A DNA stretch of 64,000 bases from Rusavskia elegans. Lineage: Eukaryota > Ascomycota > Lecanoromycetes > Teloschistales > Teloschistaceae. The stretch is taken from NCBI GenBank assembly GCA_011316305.1, contig SAUG01000015.1, forward strand, positions 124,001 to 188,000, given 5' to 3'. A program made the position numbers and the translations under genes. This document shows positions 22,118 through 31,854 of the stretch, piece by piece. The notes under the pieces were generated by a model. It saw only the letters and a list, made by a program, of their open reading frames with translations, ran no database searches and was not told where the DNA came from. Positions within the stretch are counted from its first letter, which is position 1. Every line of letters begins with the position of its first letter.

Positions 22118-25100
22118 TCAATCCACAGGCGTAATCCACTTGGTGTCACGATCATACTTGGTGATGGATCTCAACAATGTGCTGAACTCCTTCATCTGAG
22201 CCTTGTGCAAGCGTCCTCTGAAGTGCGCGACTATGTCCAATAGACTGAGACCTTCAGATGGTATGAGCGCAAGGAGCTCCTCGGCAGTGATTGTAAGAGG
22301 TGGGGTAGCTGCTGGTGTGCATGTCTTACGATGACTCCCAGCAGTCTTAGCCTTCTCTTTTGTCAACAATGGCGTAAGCCACCTCTTGTCACCATGATAG
22401 TTGGACAAGGATCTCAGCAGTGCACAGAACTCCTTCATCTGAGCCTTGTGGAGGCGTCCTTTGAAGTGCATGACTACTTCCAATAGACTGAGGCCTTCGG
22501 GTGGTATGATGGCAAGGACTTCTTTGGCGGTGATTGCAAGAGGTCGAATGGGGGGTGCTGGTGCGGATGTTTTACGATGACTCGCAGCAGTCTTAGCCTC
22601 CTTCTCCTCCGTCAAGTCGGCTCTCAGGCCCTGCCACCAAGCACCATCTGCATCGCCCTCATCCCATGGACCTAGCCCGGCTTGTATTCTCCAGTGAACA
22701 ACCTGCAACTCGCAGACCCCAATATGGTAGCACTTCCCGTTCTTCTCGGGATGGTAGACATCTTCGCTCATCTTAAATCCTTTCGCGTATTTAATATCCA
22801 TGGGATCGTCTAGATTCTCTGGTGGAGAAATGGGTGAAAGTATCCCAGCGGGTTCTTCGCGGAAGAATTTAGCGACTGTCTCCCCAACGCTCTGCATCCA
22901 TTTGCCGTTCGGTTCCTCGAGGTGGCGGCTGAAGATGAATGAAGGGATGTACTTGAGGTCCTGATCGACCGCGGAATCATTAACATCGTATGCCTCCCGG
23001 AACTTCTTCTGAATCATCGGTGATGCCTCGATACGACGCAAGAGCCTCCAGCAGATGTTGTGAGCTCGATAATAATCGAAGTCGAGTCGGGGCTTTTCCT
23101 CCTTCAGCCACTCGCTCAAGGCGGAGAGAAAGATAATGGGATCCGAAAGAACATCATCGCACCTTGTCTGTGTCTTGTGTGAGTTTTGCTGCGGGCGGCT
23201 CGAGTAGTGTTGTTGAACCACCTCCTTGAATTCGCTCAGTCGCGGCAAGAGCTTGTTTTTCTGCCAGCCGTACTCCTGCTCGAGAAGTTGTAAAAGGGGA
23301 CGCATGTCTGTAAGGTCCCGAATACGCTCACCCTTCGATCTCTTATTTTGAGTATGAGCGCCCTTGCGCTTGTTAGTGGCGAACCATTGGATGGAGAAGC
23401 CAAGGACAAGAAGATAATGGCTCTTGTATTCTTGGGGTCTGGTAGGCGGATTACCGAAGAAAACTTTCTCGATGCCATACAGTTCCTGTAACCCATCGAG
23501 GAATGGCAGTGGCGTGGGTAGACAGCCCTCGTGCTTCAGCGCGCTGTGAAGATGAAGCACTGCCGAGGTATGATGCCATAAGTCGGCGACGACAATTGCA
23601 TAACGCTGCCAGTCCAGACGAAAGTTGGTTGCCACAGAGCCGCACAGCAAAGGATGGTGTGAGAGCAGGAGTAATGGTTTTTGAGCGTGTGAGACGTATT
23701 GAGACGGTCTGAACACCAGACTTCTCATCTCCATCATGACGTCTTCCCACGCAATTATGTCGCCAAGTCTGATCGAATTCTCATTCAGCTCGCGGCGACT
23801 CCCATCCATCAACGTATTGTCCGTGTTCTCGACATAGTCGTGGTTCTCCTTTCGTGCTCGCTCAAGCTGTTGCCTCATATCCTTGAAGGGCCGAAAAACA
23901 TCATGGCCAAGGACAAGGTGGATGTCGCAGAGAACCACAAAGGAGAAAACGACCCAGAGACGCACCCGCCTCGTGTCGAGCATATCCTTGAAACCAGCTG
24001 TGACCCTATTACGGGTTGAAGTCGTTCCAACATTTGTATGCAGGGCTAGCTCGGGAATCATCGAATCCAAGATGACGAGGGTTCTATTCAGCTTATCATG
24101 ACAGCTAAGCTTGGAAACGTCGGGCCTAGGATCATAGACTTTGTTGACATCAGGCAGCCAGGTCTGCAGCCAGGTCTTGTCCCAATTCTCATCGATTCCT
24201 CCGAAGACGTCGAGGAATACTTTTAGTAGCGTGGTAGGTGCTAGGAATATCATGTCCATGTCTCTGATATTTTCTGAAGACAGTGCAGAAGGGTCCTTCT
24301 GCCAATGAGCCGTCACCTCCGGAAAGAGGAGGTCAATCAGATCCCCCCAAACAGGGCTCTTAGGGAACGTAGTACCAAACTTATGTTCCAGATCTTGGGC
24401 GCAATCGATTGCCGCATTTGTGACAATTGTAGCGTGATTGAGGCTGATGTGCCGTTCACGGTAGTTGGACCATGTCTCTTCCACGTAACCTCGGATCTGT
24501 CTCAGTCTCCGGAGTAGATCGTGAACCGCTAACAACCTATCCGCGTCGTCGGTAGACTCGGCTTCATAGACTTTTTCGGTCCTAGTCTGGACTTCCAGTT
24601 CATCTTCCGACACGGCAGTCGTCGAGCCATCACTCGAGTCGAAGCTTTCTTCCTCAGTCTCCAGATCTTCGACGTGACCAGATCTTCGAAGATCCTCATA
24701 ACGGGGCTTGTCATCTGTCTCCCTCCTAAGATCGACTAATGACTTGGATCTAGGTGAATTCTGTGGTTGCGACAGATTCGATGGCTCCAACGCAATCGTA
24801 TTGAGCATTGATAGCATGCTCTTCAGCATTTCTGTAAAATGGATATGCGCGTCTGTACTGTCACCAGCAGAGACATCACCCGCGTAGTACTCCTGGAACC
24901 ATGTATTGCATCTTTCTCGATCTGCTATCGACTTCCTTAGGTAACTCGTAACATATGCTGGTACTTGCACATGTGGCTTGGTGCAATTCACGATCTGCTC
25001 GACTCGAGGGAGAATCTCGTCGCGCGGTACAATGTACTTTTTTGCGTTAAGGGTCGGGCTGGAAAGAGTCGATCCAAATGTAATCGAATATCGGTTGCCG

Positions 25101-25216
25101 GGTTTGTGCGCCTTCTTGTAGCCACACGCATTGGACACTGATACGACCCAGCCCAGGATGGCCGACTCATAGGCTTTGTATCTGACATAGCAAGCGGCGA
25201 TAGGTTCGGGTAACAT
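22118..25216 (-). CDS. DUF6604 protein with duplicated C-terminal module
   Basis: This is a single-exon gene of 1032 residues. I chose the ATG at 25216 because it gives MLPEPIAACYVRYKAYESAI, matching the usual start of DUF6604 proteins (MLPE, then a YxxYK helix and a W plus CGY motif, here GYKK). DUF6604 is a fungal N-terminal domain of unknown role, often at the head of large multidomain proteins. An acidic Ser/Asp/Glu-rich linker follows (around LETEEESFDSSDGS), then a long alpha-helical body with no domain I recognise. The last about 165 residues are two tandem copies of an 81-83 residue module containing EGLSLL, V.HF.GRLHKAQMKEF and LLRS. The module resembles a small winged-helix fold such as the C-terminal domain of TFIIF alpha; that is an inference from pattern only. 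Confidence 0.82.
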   Translation of the reverse strand: MLPEPIAACYVRYKAYESAILGWVVSVSNACGYKKAHKPGNRYSITFGSTLSSPTLNAKKYIVPRDEILPRVEQIVNCTKPHVQVPAYVTSYLRKSIADRERCNTWFQEYYAGDVSAGDSTDAHIHFTEMLKSMLSMLNTIALEPSNLSQPQNSPRSKSLVDLRRETDDKPRYEDLRRSGHVEDLETEEESFDSSDGSTTAVSEDELEVQTRTEKVYEAESTDDADRLLAVHDLLRRLRQIRGYVEETWSNYRERHISLNHATIVTNAAIDCAQDLEHKFGTTFPKSPVWGDLIDLLFPEVTAHWQKDPSALSSENIRDMDMIFLAPTTLLKVFLDVFGGIDENWDKTWLQTWLPDVNKVYDPRPDVSKLSCHDKLNRTLVILDSMIPELALHTNVGTTSTRNRVTAGFKDMLDTRRVRLWVVFSFVVLCDIHLVLGHDVFRPFKDMRQQLERARKENHDYVENTDNTLMDGSRRELNENSIRLGDIIAWEDVMMEMRSLVFRPSQYVSHAQKPLLLLSHHPLLCGSVATNFRLDWQRYAIVVADLWHHTSAVLHLHSALKHEGCLPTPLPFLDGLQELYGIEKVFFGNPPTRPQEYKSHYLLVLGFSIQWFATNKRKGAHTQNKRSKGERIRDLTDMRPLLQLLEQEYGWQKNKLLPRLSEFKEVVQQHYSSRPQQNSHKTQTRCDDVLSDPIIFLSALSEWLKEEKPRLDFDYYRAHNICWRLLRRIEASPMIQKKFREAYDVNDSAVDQDLKYIPSFIFSRHLEEPNGKWMQSVGETVAKFFREEPAGILSPISPPENLDDPMDIKYAKGFKMSEDVYHPEKNGKCYHIGVCELQVVHWRIQAGLGPWDEGDADGAWWQGLRADLTEEKEAKTAASHRKTSAPAPPIRPLAITAKEVLAIIPPEGLSLLEVVMHFKGRLHKAQMKEFCALLRSLSNYHGDKRWLTPLLTKEKAKTAGSHRKTCTPAATPPLTITAEELLALIPSEGLSLLDIVAHFRGRLHKAQMKEFSTLLRSITKYDRDTKWITPVD
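22121..22363 (-). repeat. C-terminal module copy 2 of the DUF6604 protein
   Basis: It encodes about 81 residues from TKEKAKTAGSHRKT to the stop. Shared words with copy 1 are AKTA.SHRKT, ITA, EGLSLL and the exact RLHKAQMKEF. The linker is duplicated as well as the fold, so the whole unit was copied in tandem. Confidence 0.85.
22364..22612 (-). repeat. C-terminal module copy 1 of the DUF6604 protein
   Basis: It encodes about 83 residues from TEEKEAKTAASHRKT to LTPLL and directly adjoins copy 2. Differences between copies are scattered, with conservation concentrated in RLHKAQMKEF and the EGLSLL turn, which suggests selection on the module. Confidence 0.85.
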
Positions 25217-25310
25217 CTCTGGGAAGCCGTCAGAGATGATTGGAGGCTTTCCCAAGTACGAATAGTATGTGATGTTAATGAAGGAAATATAATTTTATGA
25301 ATCCATGAGA

Positions 25311-25321
25311 TTATATATAAA
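25311..25321 (-). promoter_or_regulatory. Candidate TATA element of the DUF6604 gene
   Basis: A TTATATATAA word lies about 95-105 bp upstream of the ATG at 25216, a plausible core-promoter distance in filamentous fungi. This rests on position and sequence only. Confidence 0.3.
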
Positions 25322-25600
25322 GAAACCATTTGCTCGAGTGATGATGTTGATTGACTAACAACAAGGCGCATAACCCTGCATCTTCGCCTGATGGCCTGGG
25401 GAATCCCAGCCCAGCAGTATTTTCTTGCCGAAAAAGTTGCTGTCGAGCGTGATATTGAACAGATTGGATAGTGTCCCCCATGATGACGGATGTGTAGATA
25501 AGAGTATGTGGCAAATTAAGTGTTGACTGGTCGAAAATGGCACTTTTTGTTGAGCGGTCTTTTGTTGACGGCCTTCATGTCCCATCCTTACTTCTACATC

Positions 25601-25667
25601 CAGCAACAACAGCTACAAGCAACGACAACAACAAGCAACGACAACAACAACAACGACAACAACAACA
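25601..25667. repeat. CAA/GACAA-rich microsatellite
   Basis: Imperfect CAACAA and GACAACAA units run up to the ATG at 25670. On the + strand this would be an unstructured, A/C-rich leader, a common feature of well-translated fungal 5' untranslated regions. Confidence 0.7.
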
Positions 25668-25669
25668 CC

Positions 25670-25816
25670 ATGCCCGCACCAATCAGCAACGCCGACCTCC
25701 TGACCGCAGCAATCAAGGCCAAAGCCAAAGCTATCGGGGAGAAGGTCAAGGCCCGCTGGGCAATGTTGAAGTGGAAGTACGGGAAGGTGGAGGAGGTAGA
25801 TGACGATAATAAGTGA
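25670..25816 (+). CDS. Possible small protein gene, 48 residues
   Basis: An ATG in good fungal context (AACACCATGCCC) follows the CAA-rich leader and opens 48 codons: MPAPISNADLLTAAIKAKAK, then a Lys/Trp-rich segment (VKARWAMLKWKYG) and an acidic tail (EEVDDDNK). The middle is a strongly basic amphipathic helix. The same frame is open upstream for 50 further codons that encode only the CAA tract and an unlikely start, so I prefer the inner ATG. No family is recognised. It could be a microprotein or chance. Confidence 0.35.
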   Translation: MPAPISNADLLTAAIKAKAKAIGEKVKARWAMLKWKYGKVEEVDDDNK

Positions 25817-26645
25817 CGCTGAGTATAGCTCCCATTATTATTAACTTGCACTGTGAGTTCCAGTCTTACTAATGTATCAAGTCATAGCAGATTGACATGC
25901 AAGCAGTTGGGATAGCGAGGCGCAGGTCGGCGGAATTTTGAATTCTGAGAATTGATGCTGTTGCGGTTGGCATTCTGGTCCGCTTATATTCAAGGCTGCG
26001 TTTTCCATTCATTGATTGATCCTCCGTCAGTTGTGTATCAACGACAACGCCATCGACTCTGGACGTAGCGTCATCGATACGACTGGAGACGTAACGGCTC
26101 AGAATATCTAATGCTTTTATTTCGAGCTGCAGGAGATGTTGTCAATTTGACTGTCAGCTTCTCCAGGACACTCGTGGTTTCTGCAAAATTCGCTCCAGTG
26201 CTGGAGCTCTTCATGTGGATATCGCAAGACAGCAGGACAGATACGACATTCAGATGAATCCTGTGGAACATTGAATTAGCAATTGCCTCATTATGACGCC
26301 GAAATACCAATAGCAAGAGGGATTAGACATGGTTGTAGAGTTCGTGAAGCAGAAGGAGAGAATACCAAAAATCTCTGCCGCTTGTACGACGGTGACGCCG
26401 CAGTCAAAGTGCCGATTTATGACGATGGTTGAGAAAATTTGGACACCAGGAAAGAGCAGCACAACACAATGGACAAATACGGCAACAGAATGGAAATAAC
26501 CTACGCCGGCATCGATTGATCCATGTATTGAAATGTTACTTAGCAGTTCGAGCTTACACAAAATCGAATGCCAGGTATGGCAGAAATGTAGACAAAAGCT
26601 GTCAAGGTCACCAAAGCAGGTCGTCATACCTGCCACTGTCAACGT
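25817..26645. other. Intergenic region, no convincing gene
   Basis: It lies between the small frame and the stop of the Zn2Cys6 gene. Hydrophobic - strand frames at 26071-26316 and 26250-26642 have no recognisable domain and could be downstream untranslated sequence. Confidence 0.45.
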
Positions 26646-28710
26646 CTATTGTGCCTGCGCATGTTGTTCCTCCGCCTCTTCCTTCGGAAATTCTCTCTGC
26701 TGTTGCTGATACTCACTCACCTGCTGGGCGGCTGCCGATAGCTGGATCAACGCATCTCGTTCTCTGTCTTGCTCCGTCTCAGTTTTCATTTCGATGTCAT
26801 CTTGCTCTGTGCTTGGGTCATATCCAACCACAACGCCCTTGACATTAACGCTTTGAAATCCATCAGTGGATGTTGGCGGTTTACCCTCGTATTCCGAACC
26901 GGCAGTAAATATCGTTGAGGCTTGGTCGTCGTGCTCTTTATTCGGAGAAGGTAGTGCCCGGGATACGTCATCGGTCGTTCGTTCGTTCATCGACTGAATT
27001 GTTTCTTTCTGCTCTGTGGACATAAATGCCGTTGGCGGATTTGGGATGCTAGCATGATGTTGCTCGTGGTGACTGGCGTCTTCGTCACCACTTGCTTCTT
27101 CCCCAAGCAATTCTTCGTCTCGGACACCCCTGGTTTCTTCTTTCGGAAAGTCCCTTCTTGAGACATTATTGTGGCTTATAGTAGGCAAGTCTCTGTAGGG
27201 ATCTCTTGATCGCTGCTCCACTTCACCTCCGCTACCGGAATCCATCGCTCCTTCTCGTGTTGATCGCAGGATAGGAGGATTGTCTCTTAGCTCCTGCTCG
27301 GTGACATCTTTCCAAGAACACTTGGCGTGCTTCCTGGTACACCCTATACACGCCGTCAGGTTCTTCGAGCAATCCATGTGCAACCGCCTGCATCGGTCAC
27401 AGGGTGGTTGGACGCGGTCCCCTCGATTCAGCTGCTCCATGCGAGCCATCATGTCACTTTTGTAAGGGCCGCTATCATCAAAGCGGTCTTGTGGAGTCGA
27501 CTTGGAGTAGGGTAGAAGACTTGAAGGAGTATGAGGTATCAGGACAGGCGAACCTGATGCCGCGGCCCCATGGTCGTCAGATGCATGCTTCAGTTTTACC
27601 TTACCGCTGGATGCAGGGCGAGCAGTCAATGATGACACTTTGCCCTGTTCCTGGTCCAGGGCAGCTGCACGCTGGCTGTTTGTGAAGAATTTGCTCAAAA
27701 GCTCGGCACGAGTGGCAGCAGAAGCACTGTGCAACAAGGTACCATTTGCTGGTCGTCCTGACGGAAGAGGATCTGGCAAGGAAACGGTGTCGTTGTAGGT
27801 GGCTTCATTCCGTACATCTTGGTTCGATGCTTGTTGGTTGACGGCAACAAATCCCGAGGTGGGTGACAGAGACATGCGCTCGCCATTCGACTGGGCAACT
27901 CTATGACCTGATGATGTAGGGCTTCGGGCTGGGTAATCATCACTTGCGGCAGCCTCTGCCTCTCGCCGACTGATGATCGCGTTCTTCCGGTTTCGGAGAC
28001 GATGGTTGACTTGCCGAGCACGACCTGACACTATCGGATGTTAGGAAATCGATGTATCGAGCTGGGCTACCGGAGACCTCACCTAGGTCTGCCATCTGCA
28101 CTACTTGACTGATCTTCTTCTCGAGGATTTCCAATGTGCCCAGCTCCTTTTCTTCGTCTTCCAGTATCGGCTGAGGCGGGATCAACTTCTGGGGCATGCC
28201 GGAAGCAATTAACTGGTAGTCCTCCTCCGTGATCTCCACTCGGCACTGTTTCGTATAGAATAGGCACACGCGCACACCGTCTCTCGTTTTCTCCAAGTTG
28301 AACTGCTCCGGCTTGTTGCGAGCGAACTCGACCACATCCAACCATCCGACGCTATTTCCTTCCTTGCTATGAGATTTCAGTACCTTTGGAGGCCCGTCAA
28401 ACAGTCTTTCGAATCTCTTGAAGAGTATTGGACCGAGCGGTCGGGCTCCGAGGTTGCCAGCCATGCTTTCGTGCCGTTGCAGGACGGCATCATAGTCGGC
28501 AATCACACTTTGTAGTGCCGGCAGCGGATCGTCGATGGAAATGAGAGGTAGGGTGCCCTGATTCTGACGAGCAAGGTAGTTGATCTGGAGCTGGTTGTAG
28601 TTAGGTGGCTTTGGCGCCCTGAGCGGAGGAGTCGGGCCTTCGACAGAAGGACTTCGCTTTCTTTTGTAAGGTGCGGTGGAGGAAGGCGTCGGAGAGGCCA
28701 TGGAGTCCAT
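26646..28710 (-). CDS. Zn(II)2Cys6 domain protein, probable transcription regulator
   Basis: Exons 28710-28083 and 28024-26646 join over a 58-bp intron (28025-28082, GTGAGG...GTGTCAG), giving QMADLGRARQ in frame and 668 residues. The zinc cluster is unusually late: Cys 418, 421, 428, 435, 438 and 445 (CDRCRRLHMDC...CIGCTRKHAKC), fitting the fungal binuclear cluster. The N-terminal 200 residues form a separate conserved-looking globular region (LPLISIDDPLP, PILFKRFERLFDG, VRVCLFYTKQCRVEI) of unknown function; the remainder is Ser/Glu-rich and likely disordered. The fungal transcription-factor middle homology region is not evident. I start at the ATG at 28710 (MDSMASPTPSS), followed by a KRKR basic patch; an upstream ATG at 28827 would add 39 hydrophobic residues. 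LSm7 is divergently transcribed next to it. Confidence 0.85.
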
Positions 28711-29367
28711 GGACGACCATTTGGACAGAAGGGATGGCTGCAGTGCAATCCAGGTGACAAGCGGCAGAAGGCGGGAGAGCCGCCGACTATTGCTGGTGTT
28801 GCGCAAGAGGGCGGGAAGAAGGAGCAAGGAAAGTCACGCCTTCAGATCGGTCTACAATCGTGTTCGAGCAGATGGGCATGAGAAGTGGACAGCAGTAGCA
28901 TGATGGATACGGATAGAAGGCGAAAGGAAAAACTCGAACAAGGAAAGGGGGCGGTGATGGCAAGCCGTCGTCAGCCCATCGCGTGGCAGCCCACCCTACC
29001 GAAGGATAATTCCACTTCCCTTCCGGCAGTCAAGTCAAGCGGAACATTCAGGCCTCGGGCAACACCCGACAGAGCACGAGGCATTTCCTCACATGTGTGG
29101 AACAGCCGAAGGTGCGGGCGTCTAGCCATAGCTTTATGTATCGTTAGAGCGATTTCGAAGTGTCGATCAAAAGACTTCTTCAAATCGATACGTCGTTCGT
29201 TGGGTCGGGTCGCAGTGGAGCGCGGGTTCGGAGATGTCGGCGTTGCCCTGTGGCCGCTGGAAAACCCTTCCCATTGCACAGTTTTGCTTAGTCATGCACC
29301 CATCCCGCCTTTTCCGAGTAGTCGGATATTTGGGTCCACGGATACACGAATAACTCTATGTTTTCCG
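28711..29367. other. Divergent intergenic region between the Zn2Cys6 gene and LSM7
   Basis: About 657 bp separate the two start codons. An open + strand frame runs through from 28885 in phase with LSM7, but its composition is unlike coding sequence and the LSm7 start at 29368 fits the family. Both promoters should lie here. Confidence 0.55.
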
Positions 29368-29935
29368 ATGTCAGAACGAGGTAACTTCCGCGGTGGCCGT
29401 GGAGGAGGGGGCAGAGGAGGTGGAGCTGGTGGAGGAGCTGGTGATCATCGCGGTGGAAGAGGAGGAGGTGCCCGCGGAGGCGCCAACCAAAGCCAAGCTG
29501 AGAAGCCCAAGAAGGAGAATATTCTGGACTTGACCAAATACATGGACAAAGAGATTACAGTCAAGTTCAACGGTGGTCGAGAAGGTATGACTTCGCTGGA
29601 AGAATCATGGAAGAGAAAGGAGAGGACGGAACATGTGCTGACGAAAAACAATAGTGGTAGGGACGTTGAAAGGATACGATCAACTGATGAATCTGGTTCT
29701 GGACGATGTCAAGGAAACTCTCCGAGGTGAGCCTTGGTTAGCCCCATGATATGGGAGCCCAATGATGGAAGTGTTCTCGAATAGCTTACCAATGTATTAC
29801 CTCCCAGATGATGCAGGTAACGAAACCACCCGTCCCCTCGGCCTCATCGTCGCTCGCGGCACTCTTCTAGTCCTTATCTCGCCTTTGGATGGCAGCGAGC
29901 AAATCGAGAACCCATTTACACAGGCGGAAGAATAA
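29368..29935 (+). CDS. U6 snRNA-associated Sm-like protein LSm7
   Basis: LSm7 is a subunit of the LSm2-8 ring that binds the U6 snRNA 3' end in the spliceosome, and of the cytoplasmic LSm1-7 ring in mRNA decapping. Three exons (29368-29584, 29655-29726, 29808-29935) give 138 residues. Introns of 70 bp (GTATGA...CAATAG) and 81 bp (GTGAGC...CCCAG) restore GREVVGTLKGYDQLM and ETLRDDAGNETTRP. The Sm1 motif is at about residues 52-90 (VKFNGGREVVGTLKGYD) and Sm2 is LGLIVARGTLLVLI. The first 45 residues are almost entirely Arg/Gly (RGG-type) repeats, which yeast LSm7 lacks; RGG tails can bind RNA and be arginine-methylated. Confidence 0.95.
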
Positions 29936-30274
29936 TTTCTACCATGACGCACGTGCAGAAACACGATCAGTTGGCCGCAGCCCGGGAAAGCTAGCCACGG
30001 AAAGGCAGGAACGACGAGCAAGATACAGCGAGATTGCAACCGCAGGAGCTTGCAGATACGGACGTCACGACCCAAAATAATGGGTAGACCTACGGGGGGA
30101 AATTCGGAGCGCACGATAAAAGAGTTGTTGAAGCCGTCAACTCAAGATTGCATGATGCTTATCGAGGCTGTCGTAAAACCGTTGATCACATGTCCGCTCC
30201 CAATGTCCTTCGCCAATGCCGCCGCCGACAGGGTATCGAATCTGGAGAACAACTCCATGTATGCATGCAGAACA
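29936..30274. other. Convergent 3' region of LSM7 and the mannosyltransferase gene
   Basis: Two genes end toward each other here, so this should hold both terminators. A 64-codon - strand frame (30142-30336) overlaps the end of the mannosyltransferase in another phase; I do not call it. Confidence 0.5.
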
Positions 30275-31854
30275 TCATGAACATTTTCGTTCCGCTCCGC
30301 CTTCCCACCTGGCAACCATGCCAAATGTTTGGTCAAGATATCTCCTTGTCCGCCGGCAGATCATGTCATCACTGAACACGCCTGTGCAACCGACTCTCTC
30401 CATGACCCTCCACATGTCCAATTCCGTATCAAGCCTACCCATGTCGTTCAACCCGTCCTTGTCTTTGGTAGCGAAAAGTCTAATTCCGAAATTGAGCTGT
30501 TTCCAAATGTTGCTTTTGCGGTTCGAGATGGATCCCTTGAATGTCACTTCTTCACCTTTGATTCGTTGCTCCGCCGAAAGGGCGGAGGGATCCTCGATGC
30601 ACACGTCACACATCAAACGCCGAACGCTGAACTTGATGAAGTTACTGTGCAGGAAGAGCGGTTGGAATTCTTTCGCATCCGCAGGATCCGCTTGCATCAT
30701 TGCCATGCCACTACCCATGCCGCGACCCGTCCCGTCATCGTACCGTTGAGTTTCAAGACGATGCGGGATCATGGTCCATTTCGCTTTGAGTGCTCGGAGA
30801 GCGGTAGGAAAAGTGTCCTTATCACCCCAGCCAGGGCCGCCTTGAGTGAAGAGGGTGTACCAATATCTTGGACCGAAATAATTGTAGTATGCCGACAAGC
30901 ACAGGGACTTGTTTCGGTCAGCAAACGGATAGCAATGACCCAGACGTATAGACATACCTTCCAGTGCTTCTGCTTGTTCCAGAGCATCTGTCCAGAATCC
31001 ACAGTCTGGATGTCGGGTACAGAGGTGGCTTTGGTACCGTTTTGTCCGGTGATATATGGGGTATATGGAGATTCGGTAGCCTTCCAGTAATCCGGCCACA
31101 GAACAGCTCCAGTATCCACATAGGCGGGAGAATCGAAGACTGGATCCGTGTTGACAACAGGCATGCTGTCGGCATCGAGGTAGAGGACTTCGGCGAAAGA
31201 TGAAAACATGATGGCCGCGATCTTCAGTTGATAGTGATGGGAGAAGGCCGCCATGTCCTGAAGGTAATCGCTGACGAAGCGACACACCATTCCTCCTTGT
31301 GCGGCCATCTCATCGCACCAGCCCTCCTGCGCTTCAACCCTGTCGATCATCCAGATCTCTACAGGTAGACGAGAGCCCAACAGCCGCGTCATTCCCAAGG
31401 TTGTGGCTGCGATCTCCGAGTATTTTCCTCCTGCCAGGATGATGATGCCGCGACCCGAAAAAGCGCCCAATGGGTAGTCGGGTAGAGCTTCGACGACGCT
31501 GGCGTGCTCGTCCCGCATAAATTGAGCCTCGTCGGATGTCATGTCGAGGTAGTCGGCGAGTAGTGGGACCGTCGCTTTGGCCAACTGACCGCCTTTGAAG
31601 TCCCCACGTTCCATGATCAGATTCGGGGGGTGGCTGTCGAACAAGCCCTGGAGCTGGATCCATTGCGCGGCTACTTTGGGGGATGGTTCCCGAATCGGAG
31701 GTATCGGACGAGAGTCGCAGGACGAGAAGGCTGCTGGCAGGAAAGATATGAAGGGGTTAAGTGGAGGGCGGCGACAATAAAGCTGGAGGACAGTCACCAA
31801 AGCGACAAGACAGAAGATGATCTTTCGAGATCGGAAGATGGTGGAGGGCCACAT
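30275..31854 (-). CDS. Alpha-mannosyltransferase, GT71 (MNN1/MNN2-like)
   Basis: This is a type II Golgi membrane glycosyltransferase that adds alpha-linked mannose from GDP-mannose to N- or O-glycans of cell-wall mannoproteins. Exons 31854-30958 and 30907-30275 join over a 50-bp intron (30908-30957, GTATGT...AACAAG), restoring KQKHWKSLCLSAYYNYF; the total is 509 residues. Residues about 10-25 (KIIFCLVALVTVLQLY) form the signal anchor. The family features are GRGIIILAGG, LGSRLPVEIWMID and the metal-binding DxD in EVLYLDADSMPV. Downstream, FGPRYWYTLFTQGGPGWGDK fits the GT71 core. The C-terminal end ARWEGGAERKCS is slightly uncertain because another frame is open beyond the stop. Confidence 0.9.

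Larger units (their letters stand above)
25217..25669. other. Divergent region between the DUF6604 gene and a small + strand frame
   Basis: It contains the candidate TATA element and, at its right end, a CAA-rich tract. No other gene is supported. Confidence 0.5.

Noticed and set aside
26250..26642. 130-codon hydrophobic frame just after the Zn2Cys6 gene
   Set aside because: It lacks a plausible start and a regular membrane pattern; probably 3' untranslated sequence.
28885..29367. Long N-terminal extension of LSm7 in the same open frame
   Set aside because: It would add 161 residues unlike any LSm protein, and the start at 29368 matches the usual fungal MSxRG beginning.
30142..30336. 64-codon frame beyond the mannosyltransferase stop
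   Set aside because: It could be an alternative last exon, but no splice pair joins it cleanly to the GT71 frame.
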